A stretch of 16,101 nt of DNA from Rodentolepis nana (lineage: Eukaryota; Platyhelminthes; Cestoda; Cyclophyllidea; Hymenolepididae). The stretch's first letter is position 1. Each line of letters begins with the position of its first letter. The stretch lies in the NCBI GenBank assembly GCA_900617975.1, contig UZAE01012051.1, positions 1-16,101 on the forward strand, given 5' to 3'. The notes under the pieces were generated by a model that saw only the letters and a list, made by a program, of their open reading frames with translations, was not told the origin of the DNA and did no database searches. A program made the translations under genes and the position numbers. Shown in pieces: positions 8,104 through 16,101 of the stretch.

Positions 8104-10754
8104 CATTCGCAATGCTTTCAACCCTTTCTTCAAGAGTCTTATCCATGGCTTGATTCTCTGGAATCATCTTGGGAGCTGGTTCAAAGGCCACCAAGACCAT
8201 GCTCATGTTGTCAGAGCTTCCCTAGAAAAGAAACAAAAAAATGAAAAAGTACTAGAAATGCTTGTTGAATGACTTCGTAAAATTAAATAAAAAAGGACAT
8301 GAATTCCAAAAATCGATTACATTCAGAATGTCAGCATCAATTGTGAAGACAAATTGTAATCTACCTCGGAAACAATACGCTCAAACAAGTTATTAACCAA
8401 TAAATGGAAAGGACAAAACCCTAAATTTCACTGACCATATTCACTTGCATGTTTTATTTGCTACGCATTAGAATAACTGCCTGTGATGGTTTAAGCCTGG
8501 ATATCAGTATATCTAATGTGCCTTAAACCAAAGCAACAGCGTAGAGACGTGTCATACTACGGAGACAAGAATATAGGCAATAGTAATCATAAGCCCGTTG
8601 ATTTCATTCTTTCCTTTTTTGGCTCTAAGTTGAATAATATTTTTAATCACCTTTAAATACCAATGTAAAAAGCGGGCTTCTTCGTGTCTCCTAGGCACAC
8701 TTAGATATAATCAATGGAAGACACTGTTGATGAAAAATACCCTGAAAACTAGCTTCAAAGGCAATATGTAAAAACCAGTCAAACAGAATCTCAAAAATGG
8801 TCTCCAAAATCTAGAAAATGTGAGAGTGAAAACCCTAAATTTATGCAGATATTCTCGTGAGACAGGCTTCATAGCTCCTCGTATCTGCCCAATGGCAATT
8901 GAATTAACGAAATATAATTGAATAGAGGATAAGGCACGCAGATTAACATTACGGACACCATAAATCATCGCTAAATGGGCACTAACTGGGATTCGATCAT
9001 CAAAAATGACGTTAAATTAGCAGCAAAGATGGATGTCCAGAAGGGCAAATTGAGACAGTGGCAACTTACACTATAAAGGCAGTAATCGATTACTTCATTG
9101 CAAATACGCGAGAGGTCATCCATACAGCCCATGCGTTCGCTAACCACAGAACAAAGGTAATCATTGCTCATTACATCCCAGACACCGTCACAAGCCAGCA
9201 CAATCATCTGATCCTTCTCAAGATCACGGTTGATCACCGTTATCTCTGGCTCAGGGGAGACGAGTTGTTCGGTTGGACCAAGGTTGCTAACAGTCTTGTA
9301 GGAGTAATCACCCAAGGATCTAAAAGAGTTATTTGAAATATTGACAATTTACACGAAGCAGGATTATGTGTTTGAACTTGTTAAGGGCTCATTAAAATTT
9401 AACAAAGCTTTCTAACCATCCAGAATACTTGTGGTATCAAGTGGGAAACAATTTTGACAACAATAATGACGCAATCTCATGTTAAATCAAACAAAGTTCA
9501 TTTAATGAGAAAAAAACAATAAAACTCCCTCAAGAAGAAGGAAATGGCCTCAACATGAGTAAAGAAGAATAGGATATTTTGTTAGACCTAAAACCTAACC
9601 CTAAACCTAAGTTTGAAACCAAACAGAGTTAATGCACTCCTAACCCATTACAAACAAAAAAGGACCATAAAGGGCTGGCAGTTCAGTTTCGCACTTAAGT
9701 CCAAAGGTGGGTATGCATACGATGGGAGACAAAATCGCGGCTCAGAGAAATCCATTAAGTGCATCGAATTCATATTTTGTGAATTAGCTTAAATTGGGAG
9801 GTGGCTGTTTCATTCGTAGTTGGATGCGAACGCCGAATGGAATATAGTGAGAGCATAAGTGAACACAAAAAGGCTAATTGAAGGTAGAAATTACAAAAGG
9901 CAGATCAATAAACAATATCTGGGAAGACATTATTAACGAAATAATAACGTCAAAAAATAGCGCGAATGTAGCTAAGTTTTAAATGAGTTGTAATCAACCC
10001 TTCCCCCCCCCCCCCCCCCCCCCACCGCAATGAACATGTTACCCGTACTTTCAAATTCGAAAACATCATGCCGAAAATTGATAAAGGAAGAATACCTTGA
10101 AACGGCGAGATTACCATTGACGCGATCAACAACAACTGATCCACCTGCTTTCTGAATACGTCTGCGCTCATTAGGATGGGTCGGTTTGTGATCAGTAGTA
10201 GCAAAACCTACGACACCATCACGAATCAGCACAGCACGGGAGTCACCACAATTGACAAAAAAGAGGTGTTTGGGTGTAATGAGGACACAAACGGCGGTTG
10301 AGCCCGATCGATCGAGTCCATTAACAATTTGAGGTAGTTTTCGCATATCCTCGTCTAGGGAAAGAAAACCCTCTCGAATACCCTCACGTATTTCTTCAAT
10401 GCTAGGAGCCAATTCCGGGTCTATATTCTTGAACTCCTCGGTATCAACTATGCGCTAGAAAATTTATCGAGAGGAATAAGACACAAAGAAAGCCTCAATA
10501 AAGATAACAAGAAGGGAACTTGCATTAAGAAGTTCTGCGGCGCACTGTTCAGACACAAGAGCTCCCGCGTGGCCATCAAAAACTGCAAAAAATGACCAAT
10601 CCTTCAGATGCCCAGGGAGTCTGGTTATAGCGCAATGAGCATCTTCCATTGAAGAACGCCACCCTTGCATGCTAGCCAAACCGTAACGTAAATTATTTCC
10701 TTCACCTGTCTCATTTATTTTATCAGTTACGGGAGTCGAAAGTAACGTCCCCAT
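8104..10754 (-). CDS. PPM1A/B-like: Metal-dependent Ser/Thr phosphatase, PP2C family (PPM1A/PPM1B type), 3' end unresolved
   Basis: Four exons: 10520-10754, 10096-10447, 9070-9319 and 8104-8221, with introns of 72, 776 and 848 bp and consistent phases. They encode 318 residues. The start MGTLLSTPV carries a Gly2 as in vertebrate PPM1A, a possible N-myristoylation site. Core motifs are all present: GWR with Arg33, MEDAH (Glu37, Asp38), DGHAG (Asp60, Gly61, His62), RSGSTA, CGDSR (Asp147), [34 protein letters not shown] (Asp240) and SSDNMS (Asp283). These are the residues that bind the two Mn/Mg ions and phosphate, so an active enzyme is predicted. The family dephosphorylates Ser/Thr kinases in stress and TGF-beta signalling. 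The C-terminal extension is missing: exon 4 has a strong donor GTAAGT after 8104, and the next exon is not certain. It is divergent to the V-ATPase subunit G gene. Confidence 0.92.
8222..9069 (-). other. Phosphatase intron 3 (848 bp)
   Basis: Bounded by donor AGT|GTAAGT (exon end 9070) and acceptor TTCTAG|GG (exon start 8221). No repeat or nested gene recognised. An 85-codon minus-strand open frame at 8711-8968 is taken as chance. Confidence 0.85.
9587..9610. repeat. Short telomere-like CCTAA stretch in intron
   Basis: Four degenerate units: CCTAAAA, CCTAAC, CCTAAA, CCTAA. On the other strand they read TTAGG, TTTAGGG, TTAGG. Similar to the TTAGGG telomere repeat but only about 24 bp, so chance or a repair scar are both possible. 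Confidence 0.5.
10003..10023. repeat. Homopolymer run of 21 C in a phosphatase intron
   Basis: An uninterrupted C tract inside the 776-bp second intron of the PP2C gene, which is poly-G in that gene's transcript, 73 nt after the splice donor. It makes false poly-Gly frames. A run of 11 C is at 898-908. Confidence 0.95.
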
Positions 10755-10756
10755 TT

Positions 10757-10778
10757 CTACAAAGTGAAAAAGAATACA
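10757..10778 (-). promoter_or_regulatory. Splice acceptor 2 nt before the phosphatase start codon
   Basis: TTTGTATTCTTTTTCACTTT followed by GTAG ends at 10757, leaving just AA before the ATG. With no coding sequence upstream, this is either a 5' UTR intron end or a spliced-leader trans-splice site. Flatworms such as schistosomes and Echinococcus trans-splice many mRNAs this way. Confidence 0.55.
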
Positions 10779-11124
10779 AATGAGAGAAGGCGCACATAAC
10801 CGAAATATATCAAATAAATTCGAAGATCCGAAAGAAATTTATACAGATATTGCTATCAGTTGAAAATAAGACAAACGGAAACTGAATAAAAATAATTAAA
10901 GGTAATACTCCACGCCATACCCACTAAAAGATGCGTGTGCTGCAATAAGTTGCCAGTAAAAATAAAACAAGCAGAACAAAAATCCTTACAAAACCAAACT
11001 GGCGCATATATTAAAACGGCAAATCAAGCTCATTAAAAACAGTAAAAATAATTTTATTCCAAATATATTATAAATTTTTTTATAAATTAATTTTAAAGAA
11101 ATTGGAAGAAATTAGCTATATTTG

Positions 11125-11145
11125 TAAGTTAAAAAGTTTAACTTA
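11125..11145. repeat. Perfect 9-bp inverted repeat upstream of V-ATPase G
   Basis: Arms TAAGTTAAA and TTTAACTTA with a 3-nt spacer, 27 bp before the ATG. It could be a factor-binding palindrome or a 5' UTR hairpin; there is no evidence of function. Confidence 0.5.
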
Positions 11146-11172
11146 ATTAATTGGACAACGAGAAATTTAAAA

Positions 11173-11601
11173 ATGTCGACTGCGCCTTCGCTTGATGGTC
11201 CTGGTCAGCTGCAAATAGCTAAAGAGGCGGCTCTGGCAAAAGTAGAAGATGCTAGAATAAGTAAATATTAAATCATGTGTTTTTCATAATTTGTAGGACG
11301 CCTTAATAAGATTTTAGAGGCTCAAAATGAGGGAGACATTTTCGCCCAACATTTTGAAGAAGAGCATGAAAAACATTACATCGAAGTGGAAAAGGAGGTG
11401 CGTTTATGCTTTTTTTATTTTCTGCAGTTTGCCTTAGAAGAGGCCAGATCTATGGAAAGATTTCATACCCTTTCCGAAAAGGGTGTAGAAAGAATCCAAC
11501 AATTGTATGAAGAAAATAAGGAAAAGGCACTCGCTAATCTCATTGTTCAGGTCCTTAATATCAAGCCAACCGTTCACAGAAATGCAATGAATTTTCTCTG
11601 A
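11173..11601 (+). CDS. ATP6V1G: V-type proton ATPase subunit G
   Basis: Three exons: 11173-11260, 11297-11397 and 11428-11601, giving 120 residues, against about 118 in animals. The protein starts MSTAPSLDGPGQLQIAKEAA and has the family layout: an N-terminal GxxQL..AE/KxAA..KV.DAR segment, then a long charged helix (LNKILEAQNEGDI, EEEHEKHYIEVEKE), and the C-terminal NLIVQVLNIKPTVHRN, matching the conserved LL.FV.DIRPE.H.N region. Subunit G pairs with E in the peripheral stalks that hold the V1 motor against the membrane part, so it serves acidification of organelles. Introns are only 36 and 30 bp. The second is in frame without a stop; keeping it would insert VRLCFFYFLQ into the helix, where the family has no such segment, so it is taken as spliced. 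The ATG follows an A-rich leader and begins the conserved start. Confidence 0.93.
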
Positions 11602-11858
11602 CCTATTGTTCTCACCGCAATATGTGCGACTTGATCTCATGCTTGTTAATCCATCCTCGTGCTCTCGACAATTGTGATATTTCCTTAATATACACCTTGT
11701 CTTGTTACACTCTCGTGGTATTGGTATGGCTGATTTGATGCGGGACTAATAACTATTGCTTGCTTAATGGGCCGGACTACAACCCGATTATCAGATCCCA
11801 CTTGTAAAAAAAGAAGATATTACAATACAATAACGAACGTTAGGGGCGTTTAAAAACT

Positions 11859-11864
11859 AATAAA
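11859..11864 (+). terminator. Possible polyadenylation signal of V-ATPase G
   Basis: AATAAA, 258 nt after the stop codon and 22 bp from the stop of the convergent Aurora gene. If used, the two 3' UTRs overlap on opposite strands. Confidence 0.4.
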
Positions 11865-11886
11865 TAATAAGTACAGAGGAGAGTTG

Positions 11887-13011
11887 TTAAATTCGAGGAA
11901 TTTCTTTTTCGGCATATTTCTCCACCCATGGATGATGCATTATCGAATCTAAATCCAGGCGTCGAGCAGGGTTTAGAACAAGTATCTGTGATAATTGAAA
12001 ACAGCATTATTTAATCAACTTCATTAAGAATGAATAATATCTAACCGTTGTAAGAATTAGCTACCTTCGAAATCAGATCACGAGCAAGTGGGGTGATTAT
12101 GGAGGGGAATCTGTATTTAACTTCCTTTATTCGAGCATACGTTCCTTTTGTATTCTCGTGTATGAAGGGAGGATCACCGTATAGCATTTCATAACATAGA
12201 ACGCCCACGGCCCAGTGGTCAACCCTTTCATTATGAGAGTAACCCAGAATCATTTCGGGTGGGAGATAATCCACCGTGCCGCACATTGTTTTGCGTCTGA
12301 AAAGGTAGTAAGCATCAACAACAACGACTTAATTTAAAAGAGACGTTTATTCGGATGCATACCGTAATGAAGGAGCGTGCACCGACCAGCCAAAGTCTGC
12401 GAGTTTAAGCTCATTATAGAACCCAATAAGTAAATTTTCAGGTTTAATATCACGATGAATGACATGTCGAGCGTGACAGTACTTAAGAGCATCGCATAAC
12501 TGATATATGTACTAAAAGAATGCAAGGTTATCAAAGAAAAAAACTAACTGTTGCCGATTTTCGTTCACTAAAACGCTTTTCTCTTTGTAAATGTGTGTAC
12601 ATTTGTCCATAAAATGCATACTCCAGAACAAGATAGACCTTGTTACTGTCATGAAAATATGTGTACAGCTGAAGGATATGAGGATGCCTTAAATGACACA
12701 TAATTTCAATCTCACGACGTAATTGGTGTTCCATGCCACCTTTAACAAGTTGCTTTTTAAAAATAATCTACAAAGAATATAAGAAATGGTAAGTTATATA
12801 CCTTTAATGCACATATAAAATCATCCTTCTTGGTTCGCGCAAGGAAGACATTGCCAAATTTACCAGTTCCCAAAGGACGACCAATGTAAAAATCAGTAAG
12901 TTTGGATATTGGCAGCTCAGAATTACTAAAAATTAAATAATCCTCTCTAAAAAGTATTTACTCGTGTTCCAGATTAGTAGAATTTGCTTCTGATATCAGT
13001 TCCAAAGCCAT
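11887..13011 (-). CDS. AURK-like: Aurora Ser/Thr kinase
   Basis: Six exons: 12962-13011, 12802-12925, 12549-12767, 12363-12511, 12065-12296 and 11887-11985, with introns of 36, 34, 37, 66 and 79 bp and consistent phases. The product has 290 residues. The kinase domain starts near residue 28: glycine loop GTGKFGNV (36-43), catalytic Lys58 in FICALK, helix C Glu77 in [16 protein letters not shown] (Asp152), [11 protein letters not shown] (Asp170), RRKTMCGT with activation Thr184, and PPEM. The tail is [27 protein letters not shown] and the threonine loop are Aurora signatures, and the loop matches human Aurora B. It phosphorylates mitotic substrates at centrosomes or chromosomes. The N-terminus is short (about 27 residues before the domain, against 70 or more in vertebrates). 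No destruction-box motif is evident there. The start is the first ATG after an in-frame TGA, just behind an acceptor. Confidence 0.93.
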
Positions 13012-13035
13012 AACCTTCAACCTAAAAGTTTCGTA
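13012..13035 (-). promoter_or_regulatory. Splice acceptor 10 nt before the Aurora start codon
   Basis: AAACTTTTAG ends at 13022, leaving GTTGAAGGTT before the ATG. As at the phosphatase, it may be a spliced-leader site or the end of a 5' UTR intron. An upstream coding exon cannot be excluded, since the frame stays open for 12 codons above the ATG. Confidence 0.45.
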
Positions 13036-15490
13036 AGGAGCTCCTTCTCATAATATTCGAATTAGAGACACAGTATAACTATCATATCTTTAAAGATATA
13101 ACTCGTAAATATAAATAGGCTAATGAAAATTTCTTTAGATTGCTTTTTTCTTTTTTAACTCAGATAATCAATATTATGTAGACTAAGGAAAAATTTACCA
13201 CTTTATTTCATAAACCTATGAAACGCAACCGATTTTAGTCAAAACCTTTGGTAAAATTTAAATTCTTTTAGGTTGATTTCTAAAATGAGCAGTTATGTCA
13301 ATATTATTCAGTAACTGTTTTCGTTTACGCACCGGTAAAAACCTTGTTGGTCGTAAAAATGCGCTATTTGCATGCCATTAATGTATTTGCTTTGAATTCA
13401 TAGCATAATAAAGCGATATTTTCCTATGGAAATATTCCTCATATGTGACATTCTTTCTGCTATAAGTTTGTATTCTTTTTATTTGCAGGAAGTTATTTTT
13501 ATTGCGATTTTAAATAGTTCATAATACAAGTTGAATTTTGGAATCGAAAACGTAAGTTAAGGTCGATTTGTATTAAAATTTTCTAATTTTTTAATTGTAA
13601 AGTAGTTCCCAAGTTAAACTGAAATGCGACTGCATGGAATAGTTCATAAATAAATCAGATTCTTCCCATTATTTTCGATTTGCTAATCATCTTTCACTAT
13701 TTCTAATTTATTTAGGAGTTCTCATAAAGATATGCCTTCGACATATTTTTCATATTGGCATTAATATGACATCAATGTTCAATACTATCCTCGTTAAGAA
13801 ATTGATTTTTTAATGTCCATAGACCACATATGGCACTGTTAATCACCTAATGTTTCATTTCGAAATAAATTAACTTGTTCAATTAAGTTATTCTAAATTT
13901 TCTTACTTCAATTTTACTAATTCTACGCCTAGGTCAGTTCAAACGTAGAAGAAAATTTGGATTTTAAACGATAAAACAATGATCTAGATTTGCCAATGCA
14001 GTCCATTATTGTAAACTTTTGAGGTGAATTATTAGTTGTATTTCGCTCGAGTCTTTACAATATACTAAACTGGACAGTACATTGGTTCATTTGAATAGGT
14101 AGCTACCAGTCTATTTCGATTAATTTTTATAAAATAAACAATGTGTCTGTTTTGTGTCTTAATTCACTGTCGGAAAAGTATTTGAGTGCAAAATGGTTTC
14201 TTGTATTTTATGAAAATGTGATCAAAAACATTAGATTTCATGTTTATGCTAATTTGACTGACAAATTTCCTCTACATAAGAGCTTAAGAGCATAAGTTTG
14301 GATATAGTTTTTTACGGATCTATATTAGCTGCTGTATTTATCATCGTTGATATATGTATTTTAATTTCTAACAAATCAGCCATGATTTCCTTGCTAGACA
14401 GTTTCATTAATTAATCGGACTGTATATAAATTCAAATTATCTCTATCATGCTGCAGTTTCCTATAAGAACAAGCCTTCGCTGTATTCTCAGTAATCTCTT
14501 TGGCAAGATCACCTAACATTGGAGGGCTCCTAGTGTTACCTAGGCGATGTCAACAATGTGGAGGTAGCAGACATGGTGGAGAACATATTTATTTGGGTTT
14601 AATCTAAAAATATATTTTTGGCTACGCTAACCATGCCGTGAATACCGATTGTTGATTAGCTGAGAGGTCACTGTTCTCACGTTGCATATGCGCCTTAACA
14701 TGTGGTCAGCAGCACGGCCTCGTTTGTCAACCTCGGAGAAGCAGTACGCTGCCCTTACCAGAATCTTCTAGCACCTAAGAGATTCTTGACTAATGAAATG
14801 TCAGGAAATGTTTTATATGATGTCTATTAATTCAATCATTAGGAGATTTAATTACATTTTTGTTGTCATAATAAATTTGATTGAGACTAGTAACTTTTCT
14901 GTATTATCCCAAATGGGCTTTGATAGCATTTCACATTCGTTTTGATTAAAGTACAAAATAAACCAAACTTTTACTGCCTATTGTGTTTATTGACCTATTT
15001 CGTGGTAAAATAAAGTAATATCTTGGCGGGTAAAAAATTAGTATGTCTAGTTTCTAGCATCACTCTCTTTAAGAATATTCAAAAGAAAATATATCACACT
15101 TCACTCAGTAAGTGAGTTACATAGGTATAATTTCAGCTAAGTAAACGGATTCGAAGTAAGTAAAGCAAAAGAAAAGTGTACAAAGTTCATTATACCCCAT
15201 GTTGAAGCATAGATTGGGGTGCACAACGCTGTCATGGCTGAACAAAGAAATCTCGTGCGTATTCAGTCAGACTCGAAGGTACGGCCGCCTAGAGACCTCA
15301 CAGCCAGCCACCAATCAATAGTTCCTTCATTTTATTAATAAACTCTTCATTGCATTATAATGACTAAGCTCCGTGTCAGTGACACAATTTCCAAATAAAC
15401 TTATTACATGCCAAACCTCTGTTTCTTCTATATCTTTGAGGTAGCCAAACTAGCTCTGGGACCTTTACAAACAAGGAGACTTAGTTATAA
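13036..15490. other. Gene-poor AT-rich stretch
   Basis: No exon or RNA gene recognised. Stop codons are dense on both strands. From about 14500 to 14770 and again at 15180-15310 the base content turns more GC-rich, unlike its surroundings, as in old transposon pieces. The second part could belong to the LTR of the element that follows, since it lies just upstream of the primer-binding-site-like sequence and is followed by AATAAA motifs (15340-15346, 15395-15400). Without a second copy the LTR ends cannot be set. Confidence 0.45.
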
Positions 15491-15497
15491 AGATTAC

Positions 15498-15515
15498 TGA
15501 ACATGACGTGATCTG
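15498..15515 (+). mobile_element. Degenerate primer-binding-site-like sequence (tRNA-Trp type)
   Basis: TGAACATGACGTGATCTG resembles the complement of a eukaryotic tRNA-Trp 3' end (TGACCCCGACGTGAT core), the primer used by the CsRn1 group of Ty3/gypsy elements known from flatworms. It lies 113 bp before the gag-like ATG, where a primer site should be. The match is partial (GACGTGAT plus TGA). Confidence 0.4.
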
Positions 15516-15627
15516 CTTAGCCGAGACACAATCTCTCTCTGGTACTGAAATTTCCTTTCTCTTCGCCCTCTAACAACCATCAGTAGTTCTTCAACTCGCT
15601 CCTTCTGGCTTCTCCCATGATCTCAAA

Positions 15628-16101
15628 ATGTCTTCCGAAACTGATTTCAGTGTGAACACGATGTTTTCCCCTCCCTGTTACCCAACCTTTGACCCAACAT
15701 ACCCTCATACCCTCTGGAAATTATTTTAAAACTATGTAGGGTTACAAAACAGAAAATTCTATATCAGCAAGCTATCACTGCTCTACCATCCAGCGTCATT
15801 ACGTTAGTCTTCGACATCATCGATGATGCACCAGAAGATAAACTTACCAAAGCTGTCATCTTTTTACCTACCTGTTTCACAGGAGAAACGTCTTCAACAG
15901 CTTCTCTCACTGGTCGATTTAGGCGTTGGTACTCCTTATCTGCTCCTTCCCCACATGCGATTCATCGCCATCGCAACCAATCTGGACTTTCAAATTTTGA
16001 GACAAATATATCAGCTACGGGGTGTGCGATAGACTTACCTCCACGTGGTGCACCCTGGGCAACGTATACTCATACGGCAAAAAAGTCTATAAATCGGCAG
16101 T
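15628..16101 (+). pseudogene. Decayed gag of a Ty3/gypsy-type LTR retrotransposon, cut by the window edge
   Basis: Three successive frames carry pieces of one gag. From the ATG at 15628 there is a short stretch ending FDPTYPHTLW, like the PPF.P.DP..WF start of these proteins, then a stop. Next comes ITALPSSVITLVFDIIDDAP, like the family's V.ALPPEV...V.D.I..PP. After a frame change come EKRLQQLLSLVDLG and LLPHMR, like the conserved E.RL.QLL..ELGDR.PSQLLR.M. A last frame change gives DLPPRGAPWA near the end, like RLPP....LA. At least two frameshifts and internal stops make it non-functional. The identification rests on the order and spacing of these motifs. pol would lie past the right edge. 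Confidence 0.7.

Larger units (their letters stand above)
9320..10095 (-). other. Phosphatase intron 2 (776 bp)
   Basis: Donor TCAAG|GTATTC and acceptor CTCTTTTAG. It splits the Arg codon of the SRSLGD motif. It holds the 21-C run (10003-10023) and a telomere-like stretch (9587-9610). Confidence 0.88.
10755..11172. promoter_or_regulatory. Divergent promoter region of PP2C and V-ATPase G genes
   Basis: 418 bp separate the two start codons, which face away from each other, so both promoters and 5' UTRs must fit here. It is very AT-rich, most of all at about 11041-11100, where TATAAATTTTTTTATAAA-like sequence occurs. No coding signal is seen inside. Shared expression is an inference from the arrangement. 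Confidence 0.6.

Noticed and set aside
9058..9336. 92-codon plus-strand frame
   Set aside because: It lies antisense to phosphatase exon 9070-9319, whose motifs ([18 protein letters not shown]) are unmistakable.
9950..10204. Second frame over the phosphatase exon
   Set aside because: It overlaps exon 10096-10447 in another frame and owes its glycines to the 21-C run.
11434..11640. Minus-strand frame across V-ATPase G exon 3
   Set aside because: It is an antisense shadow of a recognised exon.
15492..15545. A LINE endonuclease-like peptide (EHDVICLAETQSL)
   Set aside because: Only about 13 residues match and no further endonuclease motif follows. The same bases fit better as a decayed tRNA-Trp primer site just upstream of gag.
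1..16101. tRNA, rRNA or CRISPR features
   Set aside because: No cloverleaf with conserved A/B boxes, no rRNA-like stretch and no regularly spaced direct repeats were seen.

Overview
The window looks like nuclear DNA of a flatworm (Platyhelminthes), most likely a parasitic one. It is AT-rich. Its genes are broken by very small GT-AG introns (30 to 79 bp, plus two or more longer ones). One gene has the architecture of a platyhelminth micro-exon gene (MEG), and the right edge carries a decayed Ty3/gypsy-type gag. The species cannot be told from the sequence.

Layout. 1-2724: no gene recognised; a 29-C run. 2725-5762, minus strand: a micro-exon gene that no long open frame reveals. It has a signal-peptide exon (5684-5754), a chain of tiny exons (11-57 nt) almost all joined in one intron phase, six of them exactly 21 nt, and a last exon followed by AATAAA. 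5763-7906: mostly empty, with a possible last exon of the next gene at 6872-6933. 8104-10754, minus strand: a PPM1A/B-type PP2C phosphatase in four exons with a complete catalytic core and an unresolved C-terminus. 10755-11172: a 418-bp divergent promoter. 11173-11601, plus strand: V-ATPase subunit G in three exons. 11887-13011, minus strand: an Aurora kinase in six exons, convergent with subunit G. 13024-15490: no gene recognised. 15498-16101, plus strand: primer-binding-site-like sequence and frameshifted gag relic running off the edge.

The phosphatase, the V-ATPase subunit and the kinase are compactly packed housekeeping genes. No shared pathway is implied by their adjacency beyond the head-to-head promoter. 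The micro-exon gene stands apart: it predicts a small secreted protein, rich in Ser, Lys and Gly and with several Cys, built from interchangeable 7-residue cassettes, so exon skipping would not break the reading frame. Exon boundaries were found by reading splice signals and phases by eye; transcripts are needed to confirm them.
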